Shown: positions 48,372 to 57,097, counted from the stretch's first letter. The stretch: 64,000 nt of DNA from CAVVSD01 sp963757125 (GCA_963757125.1 CAVWQP010000009.1:62001-126000), one strand, 5' to 3'. Notes: generated from the sequence alone by a model not told the origin. Numbers and translations: made by a program.

Positions 48372-49753
48372 CAGGCAGGCTCGGTGTGCACGACGACCTC
48401 GGCGAGGTCGCCCTGCTGCGCGCGCAGCGCCTCCTCCAGCTCGGACGCGACGCCGTGCGCGTCCTCGAGCGAGAGGTCCGCCGCGACGGCGATGGTGAGG
48501 AACAGCACCGGGCCCGTGTCCGTGGCCACGACGCGCAGCTCGCGCGGCGGCTCCCCGAGGCGCTGCGTCACGAGGGCGCGCAGCGGCGCCTCCCGGCTGG
48601 CGAGCTCGGCGGCCGACGCGCGCCGCTGCGGCACCGGGCGCTCGAGCGGCTCGAGGTGCGTCTCGACCGACTCCACCTCGTCGTCGGCCGCGATCGTCTC
48701 CTCGACGCGCTCGCTGAGGGCGTGGGCCTCGTCGAGCCCGAGCCCCTCGGCGAACTTGAGGTGCAGGGACACGGTCGCGCGGTCGCCCGACGGGAAGATC
48801 TGGATGTCGTGCGCCTCGGCGACCCGCGGCTCGGCCATCGCGGCGGCCAGGACGCGCTCGCGCAGATCCAGGCCGCGGGAGCGCGGCTCGACGTGCACGA
48901 CGACGTCGGCGGCGGGCAGCACCGACTGGATCGCCGACTCGACGCCGTCCGCCGCGGCGTGGCCGGCCGCGACCGCCCGCCCCGGCGTCACCGCGACGAC
49001 GACGTCGGCGAAGTAGCGCCCGCCCGACTCGCGCAGGCGCAGCCGCCGCAGCTCGATCTCCGGCTCGAGCGCCTCGACCGCCTCGCGCGCGGCCGTCCGC
49101 GCGTCCTCGGGCGTTCGGTCCATGAGCACGCGCGCGTTCTCGAGCACCAGCCGCCCGACCGCGCCGAAGATGAGCAGGCCGACGACGAGGGCCGCGAGGG
49201 CGTCGCCGTGGTCGTAGCCGATGGCGACGAGGCCGAGCCCGGCGAGCACGGCGATCGAGCCGGCGAGGTCGCTCGCGAAGTTCACGACGTTCGACCGGAA
49301 GGCCGGGCTGTTGTACTGGCGCGCCGCGCGCCGCGAGGACACGATGCGGCCGACGTCGATCGCGATCGCGGCGGCGATGACCGCGAACAGCCACCAGCTC
49401 GTCGACACGACGTGCGGGTTCTCCTCGAAGAGCCGGCGGATCGCCTCGCTCGTGACGAGCGTCGCGGCCGCGGCGATGATCACCGACTCGCCGAGCGCCG
49501 CGAGGTTCTCCGCGCGGCGGTGGCCGTAGGGGTGCTCGCGGTCGGCCGGGCGGGAGGCGAACCGCACCGCGATGAGGGTGAGGACGGCCGCGATGACGTC
49601 GCCGCTGGACTCGATGCCCGCGGAGACGAGCGCGAGGCTGCCGGTGGCGAGGCCCGTGCCCAGCTTGAGCGCCACGAGCACGCACGCAGCGACGATCGAC
49701 ACCAGCGCGGTGCGGGACCCTCCCTGTTCGGACGGGGCGGCGATCGCGGTCAT
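48371..49753 (-). CDS. CDF-family cation transporter with three C-terminal domain repeats
   Basis: 460 aa, far longer than the usual 300. The first about 210 residues hold six membrane helices with HPYGHRRAENLAALGE (the conserved YGHxRxE loop). Site-A motifs are unusual: ESSGD in TM2 and NFASD in TM5, instead of the HxxxD of zinc exporters, so the metal may be Mn or Fe. The C-terminal half carries three related about 75-residue beta-alpha-beta units, each ending in V(V/E)(V/T)H(V/L/T)EP: about 225-300, 310-380 and 395-458, like three CDF dimerisation domains in tandem. A membrane protein is coupled downstream by an ATGA overlap. Confidence 0.88.
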   Translation of the reverse strand: MTAIAAPSEQGGSRTALVSIVAACVLVALKLGTGLATGSLALVSAGIESSGDVIAAVLTLIAVRFASRPADREHPYGHRRAENLAALGESVIIAAAATLVTSEAIRRLFEENPHVVSTSWWLFAVIAAAIAIDVGRIVSSRRAARQYNSPAFRSNVVNFASDLAGSIAVLAGLGLVAIGYDHGDALAALVVGLLIFGAVGRLVLENARVLMDRTPEDARTAAREAVEALEPEIELRRLRLRESGGRYFADVVVAVTPGRAVAAGHAAADGVESAIQSVLPAADVVVHVEPRSRGLDLRERVLAAAMAEPRVAEAHDIQIFPSGDRATVSLHLKFAEGLGLDEAHALSERVEETIAADDEVESVETHLEPLERPVPQRRASAAELASREAPLRALVTQRLGEPPRELRVVATDTGPVLFLTIAVAADLSLEDAHGVASELEEALRAQQGDLAEVVVHTEPA

Positions 49754-49766
49754 GACCCGGACTCGG

Positions 49767-51209
49767 TCAGGCTGCGGCGAGCGACTCCGCGAGCTCCACC
49801 AGCAGCCGCACGCCGAACCCGTTGCCGCCCTTCGGCGCGTAGGGGCGGCCGGACTCGAAGGCCGTGCCGGCGATGTCGAGATGGGCCCACGGGACGGCGT
49901 CGGTGAACTTGCGCAGGAACTCCGCGGCCACGATCGATCCGGCCTTGCGCGCCTCGTTGACGTTCACGATGTCGGCCGTCTGGCTCTTGAGGAGGTCGGC
50001 GTAGTCGGGGTGCAGCGGCATCCGCCACGTCAGCTCGCCCGACCGCGAGCCGGCGTCCCCGACCGCCTGCGCCCACGCGTCGTCGTCGCTGAACAGGCCG
50101 CAGTGCGTGACGCCGAGCGCGGACACGATCGATCCGGTCAGCGTCGCGAGGTCCACGAGCCGCTCGGCGCCGAGCATCACGGCGTGCGCGAGGCAGTCGG
50201 CGAGGACGAGCCGGCCCTCGGCGTCGGTGTTGAGCACCTCGACCGTCGTGCCGTTGGACGCGCGCAGGACGTCGCCGGGGCGGAACGCGTGACCGCCGGG
50301 CATGTTCTCGGTCGCGCCGACGACGGCGACGACGCGGACCGGCAGCCCGAGTCCGGCGATCGCGTCGACGGCGCCGAGCACGGCCGCGCCGCCGGACATG
50401 TCGAACTTCATCTCCGACATCTTGTTCGCTGACTTGATCGAGATGCCGCCGGTGTCGAACGTCACGGCCTTGCCGACGAGCCCGAGGACCGGGCCGACCG
50501 CGCCGGGCGGGTCGTAGCGCAGCGTGATGAGCGCGGGCGGGTTGTGGCTGCCCTGGCCGACCGCCGCGAAGCAGCCCATGCCGCGCGCCTCGATCTCCTC
50601 GCGCCCCTCGACCTCGCCCTCGAGGTGCTCGTGCTCGGCGGCCAGCGCGAGCGCCGCGTCGCCGAGGCGCATGGGCGTGAGGTCGTTGGGCGGCGTGTTC
50701 TGCAGGTCGCGTGCGCGGTTGACCGCCTCGCTCACCAGGAGCGCGCGGCGCACGGTCTCCGCGTGGTCGTCGTGGGCGGCGACCACGAGGTCGTGCAGTC
50801 GCGGGCGCGGCTCGGCCGACGGCGTCTTGTAGCGGTCGAAGCGGTAGGCGGAGAGCGACGTGCCCTCCACGAGCGCCGCTGCGTGCTCGCCGCCGACCTT
50901 GTGGGGCAGCTCCCAGCAGAGGCTGCGGGCGCCGAGGTCGCGCGCGCGGTCCTGGACGGACGCGGCGGCGACGCGCAGGCGCTCAGGCGTCAGATCGTCG
51001 CGGTCGCCCAGGCCGACCACGATGAGGCGCTTCCCGGCCGCGTGCGTGACGGCCAGGTGGCGGAACGACGGGCGGGCCTCGCCGCTGTCGACCAGGGCCT
51101 GCATCGCGCCGTCGATGTCGTGCGGGATGCCCTTGCCCTCGAACAGGCCGACGGCGACGGTGTCGCACTCCGTGTCCGCGGGGAGGGCCAGCGTGGCGGT
51201 CGCGAGCAT
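49767..51209 (-). CDS. pepA: Leucyl aminopeptidase (M17 family, PepA)
   Basis: 480 aa, normal for M17. The C-terminal catalytic domain has VGKAVTFDTGGISIK (metal Lys and Asp, about 248-262), MKFDMSGGAAVLGA and the signature NTDAEGRLVLADCLA (about 328-342), followed by the late FRKFTDAVPWAHLDIAGTAF. Two divalent metals are expected. It removes N-terminal residues from peptides in the cytosol. TAGCCT at 51216-51221 is 6 nt before the ATG at 51209, so it is probably leaderless; the HAD gene is divergent from a 58-bp gap. Confidence 0.95.
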   Translation of the reverse strand: MLATATLALPADTECDTVAVGLFEGKGIPHDIDGAMQALVDSGEARPSFRHLAVTHAAGKRLIVVGLGDRDDLTPERLRVAAASVQDRARDLGARSLCWELPHKVGGEHAAALVEGTSLSAYRFDRYKTPSAEPRPRLHDLVVAAHDDHAETVRRALLVSEAVNRARDLQNTPPNDLTPMRLGDAALALAAEHEHLEGEVEGREEIEARGMGCFAAVGQGSHNPPALITLRYDPPGAVGPVLGLVGKAVTFDTGGISIKSANKMSEMKFDMSGGAAVLGAVDAIAGLGLPVRVVAVVGATENMPGGHAFRPGDVLRASNGTTVEVLNTDAEGRLVLADCLAHAVMLGAERLVDLATLTGSIVSALGVTHCGLFSDDDAWAQAVGDAGSRSGELTWRMPLHPDYADLLKSQTADIVNVNEARKAGSIVAAEFLRKFTDAVPWAHLDIAGTAFESGRPYAPKGGNGFGVRLLVELAESLAAA

Positions 51210-51215
51210 GCGAGC

Positions 51216-51260
51216 AGGCTAGTGCCACGGCGTCCCACGGACGCCGACGCCACGTAGGCT
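51216..51260. promoter_or_regulatory. Divergent leaderless promoters of pepA and HAD phosphatase
   Basis: Minus-strand TAGCCT (51216-51221) is 6 nt from the pepA ATG; plus-strand TAGGCT (51255-51260) is 7 nt from the HAD GTG at 51268. The two -10-like hexamers flank a 33-bp shared region, with no visible -35 consensus. Confidence 0.5.
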
Positions 51261-51267
51261 GCCCGGC

Positions 51268-52020
51268 GTGGCTGCAGCAGCGTTCTTCGACCTCGACCGC
51301 ACGCTCATGGCCGGCTCGTCCGGCATGCACTGGGCGCGTGCGGCACACCGATCCGGCCTCCTGCCCCGCAGGCAGCTGTGGGCCGACGCCTGGGCGAACG
51401 TCATGTTCCGCCTCCAGGGCTCCACCGACGAGGGCACCGAGAAGGTCCGCGACCGCGTCGGCGCCTGGATCGAGGGCCGCAGGGTCACCGATCTCGACCG
51501 TCTCTCCCCGCTCGTGCTGTCCGGCGTCCTTCCGCGTCTGTACCCGCAGATGCTCGACGTCGCCTACCGCCACCAGGACGCAGGGGTCCCGGTCTTCATC
51601 TGCACCGCGGCGACGCAGGGCACCGCCGACATGCTCGCGCATGTCCTCGGCTTCGACGGCGCCGCCGGCTCCCGGCTGGAGGCGCGCGACGGCGTCTACA
51701 CGGGCGGCTTCGACGGCCCGTTCTGCTACCGGGAGGGCAAGCCGGTCCGGATGCGCGAGCTCGCCGAGGCCCGCGGCCTGGACCTGGAGGCGTCCTGGGC
51801 GTACTCGGACTCCGGGTCCGACCTGCCGATGCTCCGCGCGGTCGGGCACCCGGTCGCGGTCAACCCCGACCGCGAGCTCGCGCTCGTCGCGCGGGCGCAG
51901 GGCTGGGAGGTCATGCGCTTCGAGACGCTCGGGCGGCGCCTGAAGGTCGCCGCCGCCGTGACCGCGGCCGCCGCGGCCGCGGGCGGCGCCGCTCGCATCC
52001 GCCTCTCGACGGCCCGCTGA
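51268..52020 (+). CDS. HAD-IB family phosphatase (SerB-like)
   Basis: 250 aa. Motif I is FFDLDRTLMAGSSG (nucleophile Asp, about 7-20), motif II lies in VPVFICTAATQGTADML, and motif III/IV is WAYSDSGSDLPMLRAVGHPV (about 173-192). The HAD-IB class acts on phosphoserine-like or lysolipid phosphates; a C-terminal Ala-rich helix (VAAAVTAAAAAAGGAA) may associate with membranes. It overlaps the acyl-CoA dehydrogenase start by 1 nt (TGATG). The precise substrate is uncertain. Confidence 0.9.
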   Translation: MAAAAFFDLDRTLMAGSSGMHWARAAHRSGLLPRRQLWADAWANVMFRLQGSTDEGTEKVRDRVGAWIEGRRVTDLDRLSPLVLSGVLPRLYPQMLDVAYRHQDAGVPVFICTAATQGTADMLAHVLGFDGAAGSRLEARDGVYTGGFDGPFCYREGKPVRMRELAEARGLDLEASWAYSDSGSDLPMLRAVGHPVAVNPDRELALVARAQGWEVMRFETLGRRLKVAAAVTAAAAAAGGAARIRLSTAR

Positions 52021-53147
52021 TGTTCGAGGACCTCACCGACGAGCAGCGCGAGATCCGCGACCTCGCGCGCCGGTTCTCCGACGAGATCGTCGCCCCGCGC
52101 GCGGCCGACTGGGACCGCGAGCGGCGCTTCCCGCGCGAGGTCGCCAACCAGCTCGGCGAGCTCGGCCTCATGGGCGTCTGCGTCCCGGAGGATCTCGGCG
52201 GCGCGGGCGCGGACTTCCTCTCCTACGTGCTCGTCATCGAGGAGATCTCGCGCGGCGACGCCGGCCTCGGGGTGACCCTCGCGGTCCACACGAGCGCCGG
52301 GACGCTGCCGATCGTCGCCTACGGCACCCGCGAGCAGGCCGAGCGGGTCGTGCCGCCGCTCGCGCAGGGCCACGAGCTCGCGGCGTTCGCCCTCACGGAG
52401 TCGGGCGCCGGCTCGGACGCGGGCGCCATCCGCACCCGGGCCGCAGACGACCGCATCACCGGCGCGAAGCAGTGGGTCACGAACGGCGGGCATGCGCACA
52501 GCGTCCTCGTCTTCGCCCGCGACGCCGACGACCGGATCTCGGCCTACCTCGCACGCCGCGGCGCGCAGGGCATGGCGATCGCTCGCGAGGAGGACAAGAT
52601 GGGCCTGCACTCCTCCTCGACGGCCGACCTCACCTTCGACGACACGCCCGCCGAGAGGCTCGGCGAGCCGGGCCGCGGGCTGGGCATCGCCCTCGGGACG
52701 CTGGACACCGGGCGCATCGGGATCGCGGCGCAGGCGCTCGGGATCGCGCAGGCCGCGCTGGACGTCGCGGTCGCCTACGCGAAGGAGCGCCAGACGTTCG
52801 GCGTGCCGATCGCCGCGCACGGCGCGATCCAGCAGAAGATCGCCGACATGAGCACCGAGGTCGAGGCGGCCAGGGCGCTCGTCTGGCGCGCCGCCCGCGC
52901 GAAGCAGGCGGGCGCGCCGCACAAGGTCGAGGGCGCGCAGGCCAAGCTGTTCGCCTCCGGCGTCGCGCGGCGGGTGACCGGCGAGGCGATCCAGGTCCTC
53001 GGCGGCTACGGGTACACGACGAGCTTCCCGGCCGAGCGCTTCTACCGCGACGCGAAGATCACGGAGATCTACGAGGGGACCTCGGAGATCCAGCGGCTCG
53101 TGATCGCGCGGTCGCTGCTGGGCGACGCCGCCCGCCCGTCCGGGTAG
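52020..53147 (+). CDS. Acyl-CoA dehydrogenase
   Basis: 375 aa, typical length. FAD/substrate motifs are AAFALTESGAGSDAGAI (about 120-136), WVTNGGHAHSVLVFA and DRQTFG-type KERQTFGVPIAAHGAI; the catalytic Glu is in EIYEGTSEIQRLVIARSLL near 355, the standard short/medium-chain position. It oxidises acyl-CoA to enoyl-CoA and passes electrons to ETF (etfB-etfA at 56-58 kb). ATG 52020 overlaps the HAD stop, so expression is coupled. Chain-length preference cannot be read reliably. Confidence 0.95.
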   Translation: MFEDLTDEQREIRDLARRFSDEIVAPRAADWDRERRFPREVANQLGELGLMGVCVPEDLGGAGADFLSYVLVIEEISRGDAGLGVTLAVHTSAGTLPIVAYGTREQAERVVPPLAQGHELAAFALTESGAGSDAGAIRTRAADDRITGAKQWVTNGGHAHSVLVFARDADDRISAYLARRGAQGMAIAREEDKMGLHSSSTADLTFDDTPAERLGEPGRGLGIALGTLDTGRIGIAAQALGIAQAALDVAVAYAKERQTFGVPIAAHGAIQQKIADMSTEVEAARALVWRAARAKQAGAPHKVEGAQAKLFASGVARRVTGEAIQVLGGYGYTTSFPAERFYRDAKITEIYEGTSEIQRLVIARSLLGDAARPSG

Positions 53148-53203
53148 GAAAGGTTGCCGAGGCATGACCGCAACCCCTGCACTCGCGTAGGTTTCGGTGG
53201 TCC

Positions 53204-54586
53204 ATGCGTGCTTTGCGTGCATGCCTGCTCGCGCTCGCGCTGATCGCAGTCTGTGGCGCCGGCGCGGCGCGGGCCCAGCAGCCGCCCGCCTCGACGCTGG
53301 ACACGAACCCGATCAGCACACCGGATCTCGGGGTCGACGCCCAGGGCGGCGCCGTCGTCGCCTGGGTCGGCTTCGCCCCGACGACGGGCTCGGGCGGCGC
53401 GACGACGTACGTCGACGCCGTCCAGGTGAGCGTCCGGCCGCCGGGCGGCGCGTTCTCCCCGCCGCAGCCGATCTCCGACCTGCGCTCCGACGTCACGCGC
53501 GACGTCGCGCTCGGTGTCGGGCGGCGCGGGGATGCGGCGATCGTCTGGCGCGCGGTCGACGAGGAGCGTTCCGGCACGCCGATCGTCGTCTCACGGCGGC
53601 CTGCGGGCGGCACGTTCGGGCGAGGGACAGCGATCGCCGGCTCCACGGGCGGGCGTGACCCGGCGGTGGCCGTCGGCGGCGAGGGCAGCGTGCTCGTCAC
53701 CTGGCTCGACGGGTCGGGCCGGCGGGGCTGCGGCAACGTCGTCTGGGCTGCCCGGGCGAAGGCAGGCGGGCCGTTCGGGAAGGCCGTCCGGGTCTCCGGC
53801 CCCTGCGCGCAGGCATCCGCGGCCCAGGCTGCGCTCGGCCCCGACGGCCGGGGCGCCGTCGCCTGGCGCGCGCGGCCCTCGGGCGGCGAGACCGAGCTGC
53901 AGGCCTCGGCGCTCCGGTTGGGGCGTTTCACCCGCGCCCGCGAGATCAGCCAGGCCCCGATCGCGGCCGTCGACTTCGACATCGCCGGCGACCGCACCGG
54001 CGCGACCCTCGCCTGGCGCGACGGCGGCGGCAACGTGGGCGGCGACGCGGGCCGCGTGCTCGTCGCGCGGATCGCCGGCGGTCTGGCGCCCCGCCCGCGG
54101 GTCGTCGCCAGCGGCGGGCGCCTCGCCGGGCCGCCGCGGCTGGTCGCCAACGCCGAGGGCGCGGCGCTGCTGACGTTCGAGCAGGCGGCGGCCAACGAGC
54201 CGCTGCACCGCCCCTCCGTCCTCGCCTCGCGCCGCCCGTCGATCGACGGCGGGTTCGCCAAGCCGCAGGTCGTGGCGGCGTGCGGCGCCGCCGACGCGAC
54301 GAAGACGTTCGCGTTCCCAGCGCTCGACGCGAAGGGGATCGCGACGATCGTGTTCCAGACCGCCTGCGGCGCGCCGCTCGGGATCGGCCCGAACTACGGG
54401 CTCGCCATCGCGGCGGCCGGCCCGGGCGATCCGTGGTCGGCGCCCGTCCCGCTCAGCTCCGGCGGCTACGCCGTGGGCGTCGAGGTTGGGATGGCCGACG
54501 GCGGCGCTGCGGTCGCAGCCTGGACCGAGCGCGCGTTCGGCGCACCCGAGGCCATCGAGGGCCTCCGCGTCGCGATCATCCGGTGA
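53204..54586 (+). CDS. Secreted protein, beta-propeller-like, function unknown
   Basis: 460 aa. The signal peptide is MRALRACLLALALIAVCG with cleavage likely after ARA (about 24). The mature part contains repeats of the pattern (G)xG(D/G)(A)xxxW (GGAVVAWVGF, GDAAIVWRAV, GSVLVTWLDG, GRGAVAWRAR, GATLAWRDGG, GIATIVFQTA), spaced about 50-70 residues, which fits a six- or seven-bladed propeller of sialidase/BNR-like type, without catalytic residues I can assign. It has four or more Cys that could form disulfides. Function unknown; the lack of an LPXTG or membrane anchor suggests release. Confidence 0.75.
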   Translation: MRALRACLLALALIAVCGAGAARAQQPPASTLDTNPISTPDLGVDAQGGAVVAWVGFAPTTGSGGATTYVDAVQVSVRPPGGAFSPPQPISDLRSDVTRDVALGVGRRGDAAIVWRAVDEERSGTPIVVSRRPAGGTFGRGTAIAGSTGGRDPAVAVGGEGSVLVTWLDGSGRRGCGNVVWAARAKAGGPFGKAVRVSGPCAQASAAQAALGPDGRGAVAWRARPSGGETELQASALRLGRFTRAREISQAPIAAVDFDIAGDRTGATLAWRDGGGNVGGDAGRVLVARIAGGLAPRPRVVASGGRLAGPPRLVANAEGAALLTFEQAAANEPLHRPSVLASRRPSIDGGFAKPQVVAACGAADATKTFAFPALDAKGIATIVFQTACGAPLGIGPNYGLAIAAAGPGDPWSAPVPLSSGGYAVGVEVGMADGGAAVAAWTERAFGAPEAIEGLRVAIIR

Positions 54587-54704
54587 ACGGGCGCGTTCGC
54601 GCGACGTGAACGCGGTTCATCGCGACGTCACGCCCATAGGTCGAGAGAGAGGGATGGGAAGGGGCGGACAGGACGACCGCCTCGCCGGATCCAGGGACGA
54701 GCGA

Positions 54705-54733
54705 GCGGAGGCGGCAGTGCCCGCCGCCTCCGC
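54705..54733. terminator. 11-bp hairpin terminator between secreted protein and mreB
   Basis: Arms GCGGAGGCGGC (54705-54715) and GCCGCCTCCGC (54723-54733) are perfect complements, loop AGTGCCC. It lies 12 nt beyond the mreB stop (minus strand) and can serve both convergent genes. Confidence 0.7.
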
Positions 54734-54745
54734 CTCGCAAGACCC

Positions 54746-55792
54746 TCAGGCAGGCATACGTCGTTGCAGCCCGGTCGCCCCGAAGCGCCCGGTCCGCACG
54801 AGCGCGGCGAACTCGCCGAGCGCCCTGCCCGCACCCTCGACCACGCACGTCAACGGGGACGCCGCGATGCGCACCTGCATCCCGGTCTCCTCGTGCAGCC
54901 GCTCGTCGAGGCCGCGCAGCAGCGCGCCGCCGCCGGCGAGCAGGATGCCGGTGGTGGCGATGTCGGCCGCGAGCTCGGGCGGGGTCTGCTCGAGGGTCTC
55001 GTGGACGGCGTCGACCACCTGCTGGACCGGCTCGGCGAGCGCCGACCGCACCTCGCCGCTCGTCAGCGTCAGGTTGCGCGGCAGGCCGGAGGCCAGGTCG
55101 CGACCGCGGACGTCGAACTCCTCCTCGGGCACGAGCGGCCAGGCCGAGCCGATGCGCAGCTTGACCTCCTCCGCGCTGCCCTCGCCGATCGCCAGGCGGT
55201 GCTCGTTGCGCAGGTGCGCGGCGACCGCGTCGTCGAACTCGTAGCCGCCGACCCGCACCGCGCGGGACACGACGATCCCGCCGAGCGACAGGACCGCGAC
55301 CTCGCTGGTGCCGCCGCCGATGTCGAGGACCATCTGCCCCGTCGGCTCCTCGATCTCCACGCCCGCGCCGATCGCCGCGGCGAGCGGCTCCTCGATGAGG
55401 TGGACCTGGCGGGCGCCGGCCGAACGGCACGCCTCGTCGACCGCGCGCTGCTCGACCTCGGTGATCCCGGAGGGAGCGCACATGACGACGCGGGGCGCGC
55501 TGAACCGGCCGCGGTGCACGCGCCGGATGAAGTAGCGCAGCATCTCCTCGGCGACCTCGAAGTCCGCGATGACGCCGTGGCGCAGCGGGCGGCTGGCGGA
55601 GATGTTCGCGGGCGTGCGCCCGATCATCCGCTTCGCGTCGCTGCCGACGGCGTGCACGACGCCGGTGTCGACGTCCATGGCGATGACCGAGGGCTCCTGC
55701 AGGACGATGCCCTGCCCGGCCACGAACACCAGCGTGTTGGCGGTACCCAGGTCGATCGCGATGTCCGGGCCCCCCATGGCGAACCGCGCCAT
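54746..55792 (-). CDS. mreB: Rod shape-determining protein, MreB family
   Basis: 348 aa. The actin-fold phosphate-1 loop is AIDLGTANTLVFVAGQGIVL (about 11-30), connect and phosphate-2 MVLDIGGGTSEVAVLSLGGI (about 160-179), and the adenosine motif TGILLAGGGALLRGLDERL (about 285-303). MreB forms filaments that guide cell-wall synthesis. It stands alone: no mreC, mreD or pbp2 next to it, unlike the usual cluster, so it may be an Mbl/MreBH-type paralogue. ATG 55792 is preceded by TAGGGT (55800-55805) at 7 nt; the frame is open further upstream but not conserved. Confidence 0.93.
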   Translation of the reverse strand: MARFAMGGPDIAIDLGTANTLVFVAGQGIVLQEPSVIAMDVDTGVVHAVGSDAKRMIGRTPANISASRPLRHGVIADFEVAEEMLRYFIRRVHRGRFSAPRVVMCAPSGITEVEQRAVDEACRSAGARQVHLIEEPLAAAIGAGVEIEEPTGQMVLDIGGGTSEVAVLSLGGIVVSRAVRVGGYEFDDAVAAHLRNEHRLAIGEGSAEEVKLRIGSAWPLVPEEEFDVRGRDLASGLPRNLTLTSGEVRSALAEPVQQVVDAVHETLEQTPPELAADIATTGILLAGGGALLRGLDERLHEETGMQVRIAASPLTCVVEGAGRALGEFAALVRTGRFGATGLQRRMPA

Positions 55793-55799
55793 GCGATGC

Positions 55800-55805
55800 A
55801 CCCTA
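55800..55805 (-). promoter_or_regulatory. -10-like hexamer TAGGGT of leaderless mreB
   Basis: TAGGGT on the minus strand, 7 nt upstream of ATG 55792. Confidence 0.5.
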
Positions 55806-55846
55806 GTGAAGTCCTCTGAATGCAGGAGATACGATGCCGGGCGGCC

Positions 55847-56257
55847 GTGTCCACCACGCAGAAGATCCGGGTCGTCGTCGCCAAGCCTGGCCTGGACGGC
55901 CACGACCGCGGCGCGAAGATCATCGCCCGTGCGCTGCGCGACGCCGGGATGGAGGTCATCTACACCGGCCTGCACCAGACGCCGGAGCAGATCGTCGAGA
56001 CGGTCATCCAGGAGGACGCCGACGCCGTCGGGCTGTCGATCCTCTCGGGAGCGCACATGACGCTGGTGCCGCGGATCGTCCAGCTGCTGCGCGAGCAGGA
56101 CATCCACGACGTGGTCGTGACCGTGGGCGGCACGATCCCGGCCGACGACATCCCCGAGCTCAAGGAGCTGGGCGTCGCCGAGGTGTTCACCCCGGGCGCG
56201 CAGACGCAGGACATCGTCACGTTCATCCGCGAGGCCGTTGCCGCCCGGGCTGACTGA
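55847..56257 (+). CDS. Cobalamin (B12)-binding domain protein, methylmalonyl-CoA mutase small-domain type
   Basis: 136 aa from GTG 55847. It has the B12 motif DGHDRGAK (DxHxxG, His ligand, about 15-20), VGLSILSGAHMTLVPRI (the SxL motif) and VTVGGTIPADDI (the GG motif), so it should bind cobalamin base-off, His-on. It is only the B12 module of a mutase; the substrate-binding TIM-barrel is encoded elsewhere, as in split mutases such as methylmalonyl- or isobutyryl-CoA mutase. TACGAT at 55830-55835 is 11 nt upstream. The upstream in-frame ATG 55820 would add nine residues. MeaB at 39 kb is its likely partner. Confidence 0.9.
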   Translation: MSTTQKIRVVVAKPGLDGHDRGAKIIARALRDAGMEVIYTGLHQTPEQIVETVIQEDADAVGLSILSGAHMTLVPRIVQLLREQDIHDVVVTVGGTIPADDIPELKELGVAEVFTPGAQTQDIVTFIREAVAARAD

Positions 56258-56294
56258 CGAATCAGTCGATAGCATCGCCGACGTGTTGTCCCCC

Positions 56295-56300
56295 AGGAGG
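56295..56300 (+). promoter_or_regulatory. Ribosome binding site of etfB
   Basis: AGGAGG, 5 nt upstream of the GTG at 56306, one of the few perfect Shine-Dalgarno sites in the window; it marks a leadered operon. Confidence 0.75.
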
Positions 56301-56305
56301 TCCCC

Positions 56306-57097
56306 GTGAAGATCTGTGTCCTCGTCAAGGAGGTCCCCGACGCAGCGGTCGAGAAGCGGATCGATCCGCAGACCGGGCGCATGGACCGCAGCGGCGAGCG
56401 CAACCTGAACCCCTATGACACGCACGCGATCGAGGCCGCGATGCAGGTCAAGGAGGGTGGCGTCGTCCCCGTCGAGGAGATCGTCGCCGTGACGATGGGG
56501 CCCGACACCGCGGTGCGCGCGCTGCACAAGGCCGTCTCGCTCGGCGCCGACCGCTCCGTGCACCTCTCCGATCCCGCGCTGTCGGGGTCCGACGTCGCCG
56601 CGACCGGCTACGCGCTGGCCGGCGTGCTCGAGCGCGAGAGCCCCGACCTGGTGCTGCTCGGCCAGCAGTCCGACGACGGCGAGTGCTACACGATCGGCGC
56701 GGTCGTGGCCGAGCACCTGCGCATGCCGTCGCTGACGCAGGTCATCAAGATGGACGTCGCCGAGGGCACGCTCACCTGTGAGCGCCAGGCGGAGTACGGC
56801 TACGACACCGTCGAGGTCGATCTCCCCGCCGTCATCTCGGTCGGCGACGCGATCAACGAGCCGCGCTACCCGTCGCTGAAGGCGATCATGGGCGCCAAGA
56901 AGAAGCCGCTGGAGACGCTCGACGTCGCAGGCGCGGGCCTGGACGCCGGGCGCGTCGGCGCGGAGGGCTCGCAGGTGGACTGCGGCGAGTTCAAGGCCCC
57001 GCCGGCCAAGGCGGGCGGCACGATCATCGAGGACGAGGACACGTCCGCGACGGTCGACCAGATCGTCGCCTGGCTCGACGAGAGGAAGCTGATCTAG
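56306..57097 (+). CDS. etfB: Electron transfer flavoprotein beta subunit
   Basis: 263 aa. The N-terminal KICVLVKEVPDAAVEKRID is standard; ALHKAVSLGADRSVHLSD and DLVLLGQQSDDGECYTIGAV follow, and the AMP/recognition-loop region is ERQAEYGYDTVEVDLPAVIS. It carries electrons from acyl-CoA dehydrogenases as a heterodimer with EtfA (FAD). The stop overlaps the etfA start by 1 nt (TAGTG). It is the first gene of the etfB-etfA-ETF:QO operon. Confidence 0.96.
   Translation: MKICVLVKEVPDAAVEKRIDPQTGRMDRSGERNLNPYDTHAIEAAMQVKEGGVVPVEEIVAVTMGPDTAVRALHKAVSLGADRSVHLSDPALSGSDVAATGYALAGVLERESPDLVLLGQQSDDGECYTIGAVVAEHLRMPSLTQVIKMDVAEGTLTCERQAEYGYDTVEVDLPAVISVGDAINEPRYPSLKAIMGAKKKPLETLDVAGAGLDAGRVGAEGSQVDCGEFKAPPAKAGGTIIEDEDTSATVDQIVAWLDERKLI

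Noticed and set aside
44094..49016. 1640-aa plus-strand open frame across the LAL regulator, membrane protein and CDF genes
   Set aside because: It is the antisense shadow of three well-supported minus-strand genes in very GC-rich DNA; its product is Arg/Ala/Gly low-complexity sequence with no domain.
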